A stretch of DNA of 64,000 bases from Bog-473 sp963725895 (GTDB lineage: Bacteria > Actinomycetota > Acidimicrobiia > Acidimicrobiales > RAAP-2). The translations under genes and the position numbers were made by a program. Positions within the stretch are counted from its first letter, which is position 1. Each line of letters opens with the position of its first letter. The notes beneath the pieces are model-generated. The model was not told where the DNA came from, did no database searches, and saw only the letters and a list, made by a program, of their open reading frames with translations. The DNA is taken from contig CAVSAJ010000003.1 in NCBI GenBank assembly GCA_963725895.1, positions 496,001 to 560,000 on the forward strand. Reading direction: 5' to 3'. Below, in pieces: positions 35,354 through 44,790 of the stretch.

Positions 35354-36702
35354 ATGCCGATGCAACCGGGGACGACCACCAGCACGGGTGTGTGTACCGA
35401 CCGTTCAGAATCCTCGCAGTCCGCTACGCGCGCGCATCACGTCACGCGGGGATACCGGCGCATGGGCACCGTCGCCGTGGCCATGGTGGCCGGCTTGCCG
35501 CTCGCACTCGTTGCGACGTCGACGTCGCAGATGCCCGCCGCGGCGGCCTCGGCTTCGAAGTCGCCAATCACCATCGCGTACATCTCCTCCCTCACCGGTG
35601 AGGGCGGCTCGGAGGACGGGGATTCGCCGCAAGGCTTCGAGGCGCGTCTCGATGAGCAGAACGCCCAAGGTGGCATCGACGGGCACAAGCTGGTACCGCT
35701 CGTCCTCGACGACCAGACCAGCCCCTCGCTGATCGACACCGTCGTGCAGGAAGCCGACTCGAAGGCCTTCGGGATCGTGTCGCAGAGTCCACTGTTCTTT
35801 CTGGCCGCCAAGTACCCCAACGAGGCCGGCGTCCCGGTGACGGGCTCCTATGACGACGGGCCCGAATGGGGGACGCAGCCCTACACCAACATGTTCGCGT
35901 CGGACGAAGGGAGCGTGAATCCCAAGTACCCGGTCAACACACAAATCGGGGACTTCCTCAAGGCTCACGGCGGCACAATTCTCGGCTCCTACGGCTACGG
36001 GATCTCGCCGTCATCGAGTCGCGCCGCCATCGCCACGGCCGACTCCTTCGAACATGCCGGCGGGAAGACCGGCGTGCTCGACACCTCCGTCCCCTTCGGC
36101 AGCGTGGCCTTCACCAGCCTCGCCCTGGTGGCCAAGCAGAAGGACATCAACGCCATGGTGCCCGCCATGGACGCCAACTCGAACTACGCGCTGGCCCAGG
36201 CGCTCGCGCAGGCGGGCGTGAAGCTCAAGGCCACGCTGTACGCCACGGGCTACCAGCCGAATGTGATCAATTCCACCTCGTGGAAGACCCTCCAAGGGTC
36301 GTACTTCCTGTCGCCCTTCCGACCGTGGGCGCTGCCGAACGCGGGCGACCGAGCAGATGCAGGCCGCGATGGAGAAGTACGCACACTTCACCAAGACCCA
36401 GTTCCCGGACTTCGGCCAGTACGAGGCATGGGCGGGCGCCGACCTCATGATCAAGGGCCTGGAGATGGCGGGACCCACCGCCTCGCGGGCAACGGTGATC
36501 AAGGATCTCCGCAGCATCAAGTCCTACAACGCCAACGGTCTCCTGCCCCAGAGCATCGACTACGCAACGATCTTCGGCCACGACCTCCCGCAGACGTGTG
36601 CCTGGGTCATGAAGGCCGAAAAGTCCGGATTCGTCGCGGTCTCCTCGCAGCCGACGTGTGGGACGGACATCCCGGGGACGGCCACCGCCAGCTCAGTCAT
36701 AG
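35354..36702 (+). CDS. Branched-chain-type substrate-binding protein of the importer (frameshifted)
   Basis: A paralogue of the binding protein at 1512, about 445 residues reconstructed. A basic N-terminus and a hydrophobic stretch (GTVAVAMVAGLPLALVATS) form a signal peptide with an unusually long leader. The mature part has ITIAYISSLTGEGG, DDQTSPS, PEWGTQPYTNMFA, YGYGISPSSS and GGKTGVLDTSVPFGSVA. One extra G near 36350 shifts the frame before EQMQAAMEKYAHF. A second near 36690 would give the expected end after CGTDIPGTATA at TAG 36700-36702. Starts at ATG 35354 or 35360, behind GGGAGGG. It delivers the substrate to the LivHM-LivG-LivF complex. Confidence 0.87.
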
Positions 36703-37766
36703 TGGAGCAGGCGTCGGGTCAGCTCCGCCGAGCGCGCTCGGTGGCCGTCGAGCGCTCGAGCATGCCTGCCGCCGGTTTCGCCGTCCCAGCCGTAGCGCAC
36801 GATCGTCTGTTGGAGCCGGAGCCCCTCACCGACGTCGGGCGGCATGACCATGAACGTGGAGGCAGTCGTCTCGCCCGTGATCTCCACGGTGGTGCCGTGG
36901 ATCGTCTCGAGCACACACGACACGTCCTCCCCCGAAGGTGTGAGCGTCTCCAACCACGGTGCCCGGACCACGCGGGCAGGAATCAGCCCGCCGTCACCCT
37001 CGAAGACGTACCCCTCGTTGTAGGTGTCCTTGCCGTCCGTGCGCGGCGGATAGGCGATGTAGCCGAAGCCACGACCGCTCGGGAACAGTGCCAGCCTGCC
37101 AGGCATGGCCCCGGAACTTGGCCAGGCGCCGGATGCTCTGGCGGCGGATCCGGTTGGCGCCACCGTCGATCTCATGGATCTCTCCGGCGATGCGGAGCTC
37201 GCCAGTGGCGCGGCACAGCTGCTCGAAGCGCCACGGATGGCCCATGAGGTCCCCTTCTTCTTGGGTGTCCAAGATGTGCCGGGCTTCGGGGAGCAGCCCG
37301 CCGTTCATGAACGGCGGCATGGCCGGGTGCAGGTCGACGTCGAACTCGACGGGCACCGGGTCTGTGCGGCCTTGGAGCGCGCCGCCGATCTGGGCCGTCG
37401 ACAGAGGTGGGGACCGCGTCGCCGCGCATGCGCAGGTGGAGGTGGCCATATGGCTCCTTGAGCTCGAGTGAGAGCGGGCCCGCACCGAGCACGCGGGGCC
37501 GGCCATCGGCTCCCAGAGGATCATGGATGGCGCCCGAGCCGTACACGTTGAAGACGCGGCCGTCCGCGAACGGCAACGTTGACCTGAATGTCGTGGGTGT
37601 CCCACTGGTCGGCCGTCGCCTCGACGCCGACACGCGGCAGGCCGAACGAGGCGCTGGCGTCCCAGATCCAGGCGTTCACCGACTCGCGCAATTCGGGGTT
37701 GTCGGGCTGATTGGGGAAGACGAACTCCAGGTCCTCGCTCAGGCCGCCGCTCAAATCAGTCGTCAC
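36693..37766 (-). CDS. DUF7064-like (lipocalin/AttH-like) protein of unknown function (three frameshifts)
   Basis: About 355 residues reconstructed from three +1 breaks near 37580, 37396 and 37108. The parts are LSEDLEFVFPNQPDNPELRE, ADGRVFNVYGSGAIHDPLG, FDVDLHPAMPPFMNGGL, WRFEQLCRATGELRIAGE, GGANRIRRQSIRRLAKFRGH, SGRGFGYIAYPP and LRLQQTIVRYGWDGE. This resembles actinobacterial proteins annotated DUF7064, related to AttH/CrtC lipocalin-like folds and often found in lipid-degradation clusters. The assignment is by memory of the family and is moderate. Starts at GTG 37766. It is the last gene of a four-gene minus-strand set starting at 40621, and its stop overlaps the convergent binding-protein gene. 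Confidence 0.7.
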
Positions 37767-37872
37767 GCCGGCACACCCTAGTGGTGGGAGCTTTTTCCCT
37801 TCCCGGTGTCGGCCGGCAGCGTGAGGCAAAGGCAGCGTCAGCGGCTGCGGCGTCTGCTCGGCAGCGTCGGCG

Positions 37873-38554
37873 TCAGCCGGCGGCGGGCAGGTCGTGTTCG
37901 ACCGTGACGCGGGCCTCGTCGAAGCTCAAGAAGCGCCCGAGCGGCGCAGATTCGGGGAGCGGATCCTCGTAGCTCCATGCGACGTCCTCGTGGACGTGAT
38001 CCCCGATCCGGGCGCTCCAATACGTCGCCGTCCCCTTGTAGGGGCAGTACGTCCGGGTGTCACTCCGCTCGAGCAGCTCGGTGCGCACGAGGCGCGGGTG
38101 GACGTAGAGCCGCGGCTCGAGCGCCGTCTCGAACACCGCCAGGGTCTCGGTCGTGTCGACCAGCGTGACCCCGCCGGCCTCGACGCGGAGCCGGCGTCCA
38201 GAGCGCAGGGAGTCCACGCGGTGGTACGGGTTCCGTGTGTGCCCGTGGACCTGTTCGTCCTCCTCGAACCAGGCGTCGGCGGCCTCCCACTCGACCGTCA
38301 CGTAGCCCGGCGCGTCCGCCTCGGGCCGAGCCTCGAGGCCCTGCACGTCGCGCTCGGGGAACGGCGTAGGCCGGCGGGCGGCCGGGGCGGTGGACCAGGA
38401 GCACCCGCTCGCTGTCGATCAGCGTGCGTCCGTCCTTCGTCGCCCGCACCCGCCGGCGGAAGGGCTCGATGTAGGCGACCTCGTCGGGCATCGGGGCGGT
38501 GAAGCGCCCGGCCGGCCGGCCACTCAGGGGCCCCCGGCCGGTCGACAGGCTCAC
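37873..38554 (-). CDS. DUF427 double-domain protein (frameshifted at ~38366)
   Basis: About 227 residues after removing one extra base near 38366. Two DUF427 (beta-tent) repeats are visible. The first includes RRRVRATKDGRTLIDSERV and AYAFPERDV; the second RLRVEAGGVTLVDTTETLAV, LYVHPRLVRTELL and TYCPYKGTATYWSARIGD, ending in the typical DVAWSYEDPLPES. DUF427 proteins are of unknown biochemical function. The GTG start overlaps the stop of the preceding DUF427-thioesterase gene by four bases, so the two are made together. Confidence 0.85.
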
Positions 38555-39777
38555 AGGGCGGTGCGCTCGTCGCGCACGGCGGCGTCGGGAAACGCCCGGA
38601 CCATGGCCTCCACGCTAAAGGAGGCGAGCGAGCGCACCGTCCTCCGCGTGAACCCTGCACTCGGCATGGGTCGTGCCCGCACCGGCGAAGGTCGATTCGT
38701 GGTGGTACAGCATCCACTCGGTCGGCGCGGATCGCGCTGTGCACCGAGAGGTGGATGGCGTTTATCCCCATCGACAGCGTCCGATGGGCCTGGTCCTGGC
38801 CGATGCCGGCGTGCGGGCGCAGGGCCGCGGCGATCGGCATGTGCCCGGTGAACTGGGCCAGCAGCCCGGCATGGAGAGCCTGGTCGTCGGGGACCTCGCG
38901 GAAGCGGACCCAGCAGTCGAGGACGGGCGGGCCAACGGGCGCGGCGGAGTCGTTGGTGTAGGCGGCGTCGACGACCCTGAGGTCGCGTCCGGTCACTCCC
39001 ATGTCGTAGGGCTCGCAGTCATAGGGCCCCGGCACTGCAGGCGGGCCCTTGTGGTGCTCGATCAGGGTCGGGGCGCCGGCATCGAGGAGCAGCGTGCCGG
39101 CGGCACAGCAGCGGCCGTCCTGGAGTGACCCGCACGGCGAGACCGGTGAAGGTGCGTCCGGCGCTCAGCTCCTCGAGCTCGAAGCCGAGCGGACGGCGGG
39201 CATCCGCCGGCCGCACGACGCAAGTTCTGCGAGACACCGTGCGCCGGCCCGGAGCACGCCGACTCCCGGCGACGATCGCCTGCCCCAGGATCTGGCTGGC
39301 CTCGACTACGGGCCGGCGCCCGTCGCTGTGAACACCTCCGGCGTAGCGGCCGTCCCCGTCGGGCTGCACGTCAATGAGCGCGAGCAGGTGGGCGGCGTCG
39401 CCCCAGGTCGGAAAACGTTTGAGTGTGACGTCGCGCGGGGCCGTCCCTGGCACGGCGTCCACCACCTCTACGCAGACCGCTTCGAGATCGAATGTGCCGT
39501 GGGCACGGAGCGCGTCCAGCCCGAGGGCGGGCTCGGTGAGGACGCGCACGACCGGGTGTGGCTGGCCACCGGCGGTCCACAGCTCGGACGTTCCCGTCCC
39601 ATCGCGCGCATCGTCGGGGCCGGCGGCACGCAGGAGCGACCATGCGATGTCGTCGCGTGGGAAGTAGAGGACCGAGGGCTGGCCTTTGCGCTCGAGGGCC
39701 ACGCACCTCTCGGATTCGGCCAGCAGCGTCTGGCCCGCCCAGGCTCGCGCCCGGTAGGGGTACCGCTCGATCCTCAC
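38551..39777 (-). CDS. DUF427-acyl-CoA thioesterase (TesB-like) fusion (three frameshifts)
   Basis: The N-terminal domain is DUF427-like: YRARAWAGQTLLAESERCVA, then VLYFPRDDI. The rest is a TesB double hotdog (LLALIDVQPDGDGRYAG, GFELEELSAGRTFTGLAVRV, LDCWVRFREVPDDQALHAGL, AAALRPHAGIGQDQAHRTLS, HLSVHSAIRADEWM). It is about 408 residues once extra bases near 39131, 38703 and 38621 are removed. It then ends VRAFPDAAVRDERTAL at TGA 38551-38553, overlapping the next GTG. Thioesterase activity on an acyl-CoA is expected; the DUF427 part may bind a ligand. Start GTG 39777. Confidence 0.82.
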
Positions 39778-39846
39778 GCCGCGCCGTGCTCCATCATCAG
39801 TTCGGGATCAGGACGCGCACGCGCATGTACACGGCGCGCCGTGCGT

Positions 39847-40621
39847 TCACGCGAGCCGGGGCGACGGCGTCGACGAGGGCGTTGTGCGCGGCGCGACGGT
39901 GACCGACGGCAGGCTGAGGCTCCCGCCGTGGCGGAGTAGCGAATCGACCACGATGACCAACTCGTCGACCTCAATGAGGCTGTCGCTCAAGTACTTGCGA
40001 GTCGCCCACTGGGTGCCGAATTCAACTGCGCGTTCGGGATCCCAGTCGTTGGCGAATCCCGTCATGGCGTCGCCCTCGCCCCCATGCAGTCGCCGACGAC
40101 CAGGCGGGTGAACCCGACGGAAGGGTGCTCGGCCCGCCAGGCTTCGACCAGCTTGTCCAAGCGCCGCTTTGCTCACGGCATACGCGCCGAGCCCGGGCCA
40201 CGGAGGCGTCAGCGATGCGCTGACCGACGACAGGTACACCGCGATGCCGGTGGCGGCGGTGAGGTGGGGGAGGGCGGCGGTCGTCACCAACGCCGCGCCG
40301 ATGACGTTGGTGTCGAAGACGCGGCGCCAGGTCTCGGCGTCGGTATCGACCAGGCTGGCCAGCGGACCGATCGCCGGCGTGTACACCAGAGCATCGATCC
40401 CTCCCAGGTGGTCCGCCGCCGCCTCGATCGCGGACTGGCATGACGCCGCGCTCGTCACGTCACACGCCAGCGCCAGGGCGTCGGGGCCCGGCTTCCTTCG
40501 CGGCGACCTCGAGCCGCTCGAGGCGGCGCGCCAGCAATGCAGTCTTTGCCCCCCGCTGCGTCAGCCCGACGCCGATACAGCGTCCAAGCCCGCTCGAAGC
40601 GCCGACGACGACGGTACGCAA
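39847..40621 (-). CDS. SDR family oxidoreductase (three frameshifts, TTG start)
   Basis: A classical SDR of about 258 residues. The cofactor loop is VVVGASSGLGR and the mid-part LGGIDALVYTPAIGP. The catalytic serine is in YLSSVSASL and the YxxxK is YAVSK. An extra base near 40480 and another near 40162 are followed by a missing G in a G run near 40105, which restores the frame. The start is probably the TTG at 40621, behind GGGGAGGAACAGGAA; no ATG or GTG fits. It is the first gene of the minus-strand set with the DUF427 genes and is divergent from the mutase operon. Substrate unknown. Confidence 0.85.
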
Positions 40622-40705
40622 TTCCTGTTCCTCCCCTTCGACCCTCGGCCCTCGACCACCTCGATAGGCCGGCAACGATGTTAATCAGATTCTGGAATTG
40701 GCATT

Positions 40706-40723
40706 TACTTTGACGTAAAAGTA
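40706..40723. promoter_or_regulatory. Inverted repeat between SDR and mutase genes (weak operator relative)
   Basis: TACTTT-GACGTA-AAAGTA has perfect 6-base arms and 6-base spacing. It contains TTTGACGT, like the shared operator, but the right half does not match GTCAA. It may be a diverged copy or another regulator's site, placed to affect both divergent operons. Confidence 0.4.
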
Positions 40724-40728
40724 TTCTG

Positions 40729-42369
40729 GTGTTCGTGGCCGAACCGGCGCCGATGGCAGGACGAATTCGATCGTTCGCCGCGCCGGGCGGCGCGTCCTTC
40801 GAGACGATGTCCGGGCTTCCGCTCGAGCCCGTCTACGGGCCGGACGACGCCGAGTTGCCGGGGCAGTATCCCTATACCCGCGGTCCCTACGCCTCCATGT
40901 ACCGCTCGCGCCTGTGGACCATGCGCCAGTTCGCCGGCTTCGGCACTGCCGAGGACACCAACGGCCGGTTCAAGGAACTGCTGCGCGCCGGCGGCGACGG
41001 CCTCTCGACGGCCTTCGACATGCCGACGCTGCTCGGCCGCGACAGCGACGATCCCCTGGGCCCGCGGCGAAGTGGGCCGGGCGGGCGTGGCCGTCGACAC
41101 CCAGGCCGACATGGAGACTCTGTTCTCAGGGATCGACCTCGGCTCGGTGTCGACCTCCATGACCATCAACTCCGGCGCCGCCCCGGTGCTCGCTATGTAC
41201 GTCGGGGTGGCCGATCGGACGGGCGTGGCGCGCACGGCGCTGTCGGGCACCATTCAGAACGACATCTTGAAGGAGTACCAGGCGCAAAAGGAGTACGTCT
41301 TCCCGCCGCGCCCATCGGTGCGCCTCGTGACCGACGTGATGCGCTTCGCCAGCGCTGAGCTGCCGCGCTGGCACCCCGTCTCCATCTCCGGGTACCACAT
41401 CCGGGAAGCGGGATCGACGGCGGCGCAGGAGCTCGCGTTCACCCTGGCGAACGGGTTCGCCTACGTGGAGGCGGCGCTCGCCGCCGGGATGGAGGTGGAC
41501 GCGTTCGCGCCCCGCCTGAGCTTCTTCTTCAACGCGCACATCGACTTCTTCGAGGAGATCGCCAAGTACCGCGCCGCGCGGCGCATCTGGGCCCGCTGGA
41601 TGCGCGATCGCTACGGCGCATCGGACGGACGCTCGACCCAGTTGCGCTTCCACACGCAGACAGCCGGCGTCTCGCTCACCGCCCAACAGCCCGAGGTCAA
41701 CCTGGTTCGCGTCGCGATCGAAGCACTGGCCGGCGTGCTCGGGGGCACCCAGAGCCTCCACACCGATGCCTTCGACGAGGCGCTGGCGCTCCCCACCGAG
41801 CACGCGGCGCGGCCTGGCGTTGCGAACGCAGCAGGTCATCGCCGAGGAGAGCGGCGTCGTGCATGTCGCCGACCCGCTCGGCGGCTCGTGGTTCGTCGAG
41901 GAGCTCACCGACACCATGGAGCGCGAGGCCGAGGCCGTCTTCGCCCATCTGCTCGAAGCCGGCTCGGGCTCGGTACTCGAAGGCGTCATCGCCTGCATCG
42001 ACGACGGCTGGTTCGTCTCGGAGATCGCGGACGCCGCCTACGCGTTCCAATCCAAGATCGCCCGCGGCGAGTGGCGGCAGGTGGGTGTCAACGCGCTACG
42101 TCGAGGACGACGGGGTGGCGCCTTCGACGCTGGCGATCGACCCTGGGGTAGAGACGCTGCAACTCGAGCGACTCGCCCAGGTCAAGCAGGCGCGTGACGA
42201 CGACGCGGTGCGCCGTTCGTTGGCCCGCCTCGCCGCGGAGGCGGCCGATCCGGGCGTCAACCTCATGCCCGCGCTGATCGAGGCGGCGCACGCCATGGTG
42301 ACGCTGGGCGAGGCGATGGGCGCCCTCGAGTCGGTCTTCGGGATCTACACCGAGCGCCACGTCGCCTGA
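40729..42369 (+). CDS. Acyl-CoA mutase large subunit, isobutyryl-CoA mutase-like (three frameshifts)
   Basis: A B12-dependent acyl-CoA mutase TIM-barrel subunit of about 546 residues. It has YPYTRGPYASMYRSRLWTMR, QFAGFGTAEDTN, TSMTINSGAAPVLAMYV, LSGTIQNDILKEY, SISGYHIREAGSTAAQEL and QTAGVSLTAQQPEVN. Extra bases near 41066, 41810 and 42092 break the frame. The residue corresponding to Tyr89 of methylmalonyl-CoA mutase is Phe in RQFAGF, as I recall for isobutyryl-CoA mutase (2-hydroxyisobutyryl-CoA mutase has Ile). The B12 domain is a separate gene right after. It should catalyse a carbon-skeleton rearrangement of a branched acyl-CoA. The start GTG 40729 has no clear ribosome site. Confidence 0.87.
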
Positions 42370-42382
42370 GCCTGAGCGTGAC

Positions 42383-42794
42383 ATGCCCGGCACCGGCGAG
42401 CGGCCCCTGCGTGTGCTTATGGCCAAGGTCGGGCTCGACGGCCACGACCGCGGCCTGCGGGTGGTGGCGCGGATCCTGCGCGACGCCGGGTGCGAGGTCG
42501 TCTACGCCGGCCTGCGCCAGTCCCCCGAGACGATCGCTGCCATGTCCGCGCAGGAGGACGTCGACGTGGTGGGCGTCTCCATGCACAACGGAGCCCATCT
42601 CACCTTGGCCCCGGCGGTCGTTGCCGCGCTGCGCGGGGCCGGGCTCGAAATCCCGGTCGTCGTCGGCGGCATCGTGCCGCCGGACGACGTCCCGCTGCTG
42701 CTGGCGGCCGGGGTCGCCGCCGTCCTCGGGCCGGGTGCCTCGAACGAGGAGGTCGTGGCCACGGTGCGCGACGTCGTCGGGCGGAGGGGTCTGA
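42383..42794 (+). CDS. Acyl-CoA mutase small (B12-binding) subunit (3' frameshift)
   Basis: A cobalamin-binding domain. It has the DxHxxG motif DGHDRG in VGLDGHDRGLRVVARILRDA, the VGVSMHNGAH and VVVGGIVPPDDVPLLLAAGV loops, and a final ASNEEVVATVRDVV helix. Read literally the frame runs to 42889 into the MarR gene. Removing one G from the GGGG run at 42786-42789 ends it at TGA 42792-42794, giving about 136 residues, the normal size of the small subunit of isobutyryl- and 2-hydroxyisobutyryl-CoA mutases. It partners the 40729 product and starts 13 bases after it. Confidence 0.87.
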
Positions 42795-42803
42795 AGGCTC
42801 TCT

Positions 42804-43322
42804 GTGGCCACCGCGTCCGCCGCCAGCCGCCTTCCTTTCGACCCCATCGCCGAGGCGATGCGTCACTGGCGGTCCCATGGGTGGGGTGAGGCCACGCGGG
42901 GCATGGGCGTGGTGACCTCTGTCATCCGGGCCGAGCAGATTCTCTCCGGTCGCGCCGAGGAGGCGGTCCGTCCTCTCGGCCTCACCTTCGCCCGCTACGA
43001 AGTTCTGATGCTCCTCCTCTTCTCCCAACGCGGCGAGCTGCCCCTGGGCAAGATCGGCCAGCGGCTCCAGGTCGGTGCGGCCAGCGTGACCAACGCGATC
43101 GACCGGCTCGAGCGAGACCGGCTCGTCCGCCGGCGGATCAACCCCGACGACGGTCGCGGCGTGCTCGCCGCGATCACCAAGCAGGGGGGAGAGCTGGCCC
43201 ACGAAGCGACGGTCGTGCTCAACGACTCGGTCTTCGGCGGCCTCGAGCTCTCCCAGGCCGACGCCGACACCCTCTTCTCGCTCCTGGGCAAGCTGCGCCG
43301 CCGAGCCGGCGACTTCGACTGA
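42804..43322 (+). CDS. MarR family transcriptional regulator
   Basis: A 172-residue winged-helix regulator. The DNA-binding part is LPLGKIGQRLQVGAASVTNA followed by IDRLERDRLVRRRINPDD and the wing GVLAAIT. The C-terminal helix supports dimer formation. It is the third gene of the mutase operon, so it probably senses an acyl-CoA or acid of that pathway. The GTG at 42804 follows GAAGG. Confidence 0.9.
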   Translation: MATASAASRLPFDPIAEAMRHWRSHGWGEATRGMGVVTSVIRAEQILSGRAEEAVRPLGLTFARYEVLMLLLFSQRGELPLGKIGQRLQVGAASVTNAIDRLERDRLVRRRINPDDGRGVLAAITKQGGELAHEATVVLNDSVFGGLELSQADADTLFSLLGKLRRRAGDFD

Positions 43323-43482
43323 CGGCGTGTCCCGGCCTGGCGATCACGCGTCATGGCGGGCTGACCAGGCAAAACGGTCGTCTGAAGGCCCGTGGCCGAA
43401 GTGCTACTCTCCGTGAGGAAGAACGCGGTTCTCAGGCATGAGCCCGCACCGCCGACCGCCGACCTCAGCCGAAGGAGCGTAG

Positions 43483-44766
43483 ATGGGGGAGTTCGACGAC
43501 ATCGATTTCTTCCGGGGGAACGAGCTCATCGCGGACCCCTACCCCTACTTCGACTACCTGCGGGGCAAATGCCCGGTCCAGCTCGAGCCGAACCACGGCG
43601 TCGTGATGGTCACGGGGTACGACGAGGCCGTCTCCGTCTACACGAACACGACGACCTTCTCGTCGTGCAACGCGGTCACAGGACCCTTCCCGGGGTTCCC
43701 CGTTGCGCTCGAGGGCGACGACGTGAGCGAGGCCATTGAGCAGCACCGCGACGAGCTCCCCTTCAGCGACCAGCTGACCACCATGGATCCGCCGAAACAC
43801 AAGGCCCATCGCGGCTTGCTGATGCGGCTGATCACGCCCAAGCGCCTGCGTGAGAACGAGGACTTCATGTGGCGCCACGCGGACCGCCAGATCGACGAGT
43901 TCATCGGTCGTGGGGAATGCGAATTCGTCCGAGACTTCGCCGCCCCCTTCACCCTCTATGTGATCGCCGACCTCCTCGGCGTGCCCGAGGAGGACCACGA
44001 GTGGTTCCGCGAGGAGCTCCAGGGCGGGGGCCGCGAGCGCGAGCAGGCGCTCGGGAGTACCGGGGCGCGCACCATGAGCCACTCGCCGCTCGAGTTCCTC
44101 TATGACCGCTTGACGACCTATGTCGAGGGCCGGCGACGCGAGCCGCGCGACGACGTCCTGACCGGCCTGGCCACAGCCACCTTCCCCGACGGCTCCCTGC
44201 CCGAGGTGATCGACGTGGTTCGGGTGGCGGCCAACGTGTTCTCCGCCGGGCAGGAGACGACGGTCCGTTTGCTCGGCTCGGCACTGCAGATGATCGGCGA
44301 GCGTCCCGACATTGCGCAGCGCCTCCGCGACCACACCGCCCGGATCCCCGAGTTCGTCGAGGAGTGCCTGCGCTTTGAGAGCCCGGTCAAGGGTGACTTC
44401 CGGCTGGCGCGCACCGCGGCCAGCATCGGGGGCGTCGAGATCGATGCGGGCACGTGCGTGATGGTGCTCAACGGGGCCGCCGGTCGCGACCCCCGTCGCT
44501 TCGACCGGCCCGGCGAGTTCGAGATGGACCGGGCCAACGCCAAGGAGCACCTGGCCTTCGGTCGCGGACCCCACGCCTGCCCCGGTGGGCCGCTCGCTCG
44601 TGCGGAGACCCGCATCAGCATCGACCGCTTGCTCGCCCGCATGCAAGACATCAGGATCTCGGAGTCCGCGCACGGCCCGGCCGGCGACCGGCACTACGAC
44701 TACGTACCCACCTACATCCTGCGCGGCCTCAGCCGCCTCAACCTCGAATTCACCCCCACTTCGTGA
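43483..44766 (+). CDS. Cytochrome P450
   Basis: A 427-residue P450. The I-helix is SAGQETTVR (about 253-261), the ExxR is in EECLRFESP, and the heme loop is FGRGPHACPGGPLAR with Cys at about 366. AERE-like segments TMDPPKHKAHRGLL and PFTLYVIADLLGVPEEDHEW are typical of bacterial class I P450s. The ATG follows GAAGGAG, and a GTGCTACTCT stretch about 70 bases upstream could be its -10 region. It is monocistronic by position. The substrate is unknown, but it lies at the edge of the catabolic island. Confidence 0.93.
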   Translation: MGEFDDIDFFRGNELIADPYPYFDYLRGKCPVQLEPNHGVVMVTGYDEAVSVYTNTTTFSSCNAVTGPFPGFPVALEGDDVSEAIEQHRDELPFSDQLTTMDPPKHKAHRGLLMRLITPKRLRENEDFMWRHADRQIDEFIGRGECEFVRDFAAPFTLYVIADLLGVPEEDHEWFREELQGGGREREQALGSTGARTMSHSPLEFLYDRLTTYVEGRRREPRDDVLTGLATATFPDGSLPEVIDVVRVAANVFSAGQETTVRLLGSALQMIGERPDIAQRLRDHTARIPEFVEECLRFESPVKGDFRLARTAASIGGVEIDAGTCVMVLNGAAGRDPRRFDRPGEFEMDRANAKEHLAFGRGPHACPGGPLARAETRISIDRLLARMQDIRISESAHGPAGDRHYDYVPTYILRGLSRLNLEFTPTS

Positions 44767-44790
44767 CGCGGCGACGCCTCGACGGCGTCG

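Noticed and set aside
24138..42794. Programmed frameshifting or pseudogenisation of the island
   Set aside because: Breaks occur in unrelated genes, are not at slippery heptamers, number up to five per gene and are nearly all extra G/C. Both real decay and programmed shifts are less likely than consensus error.
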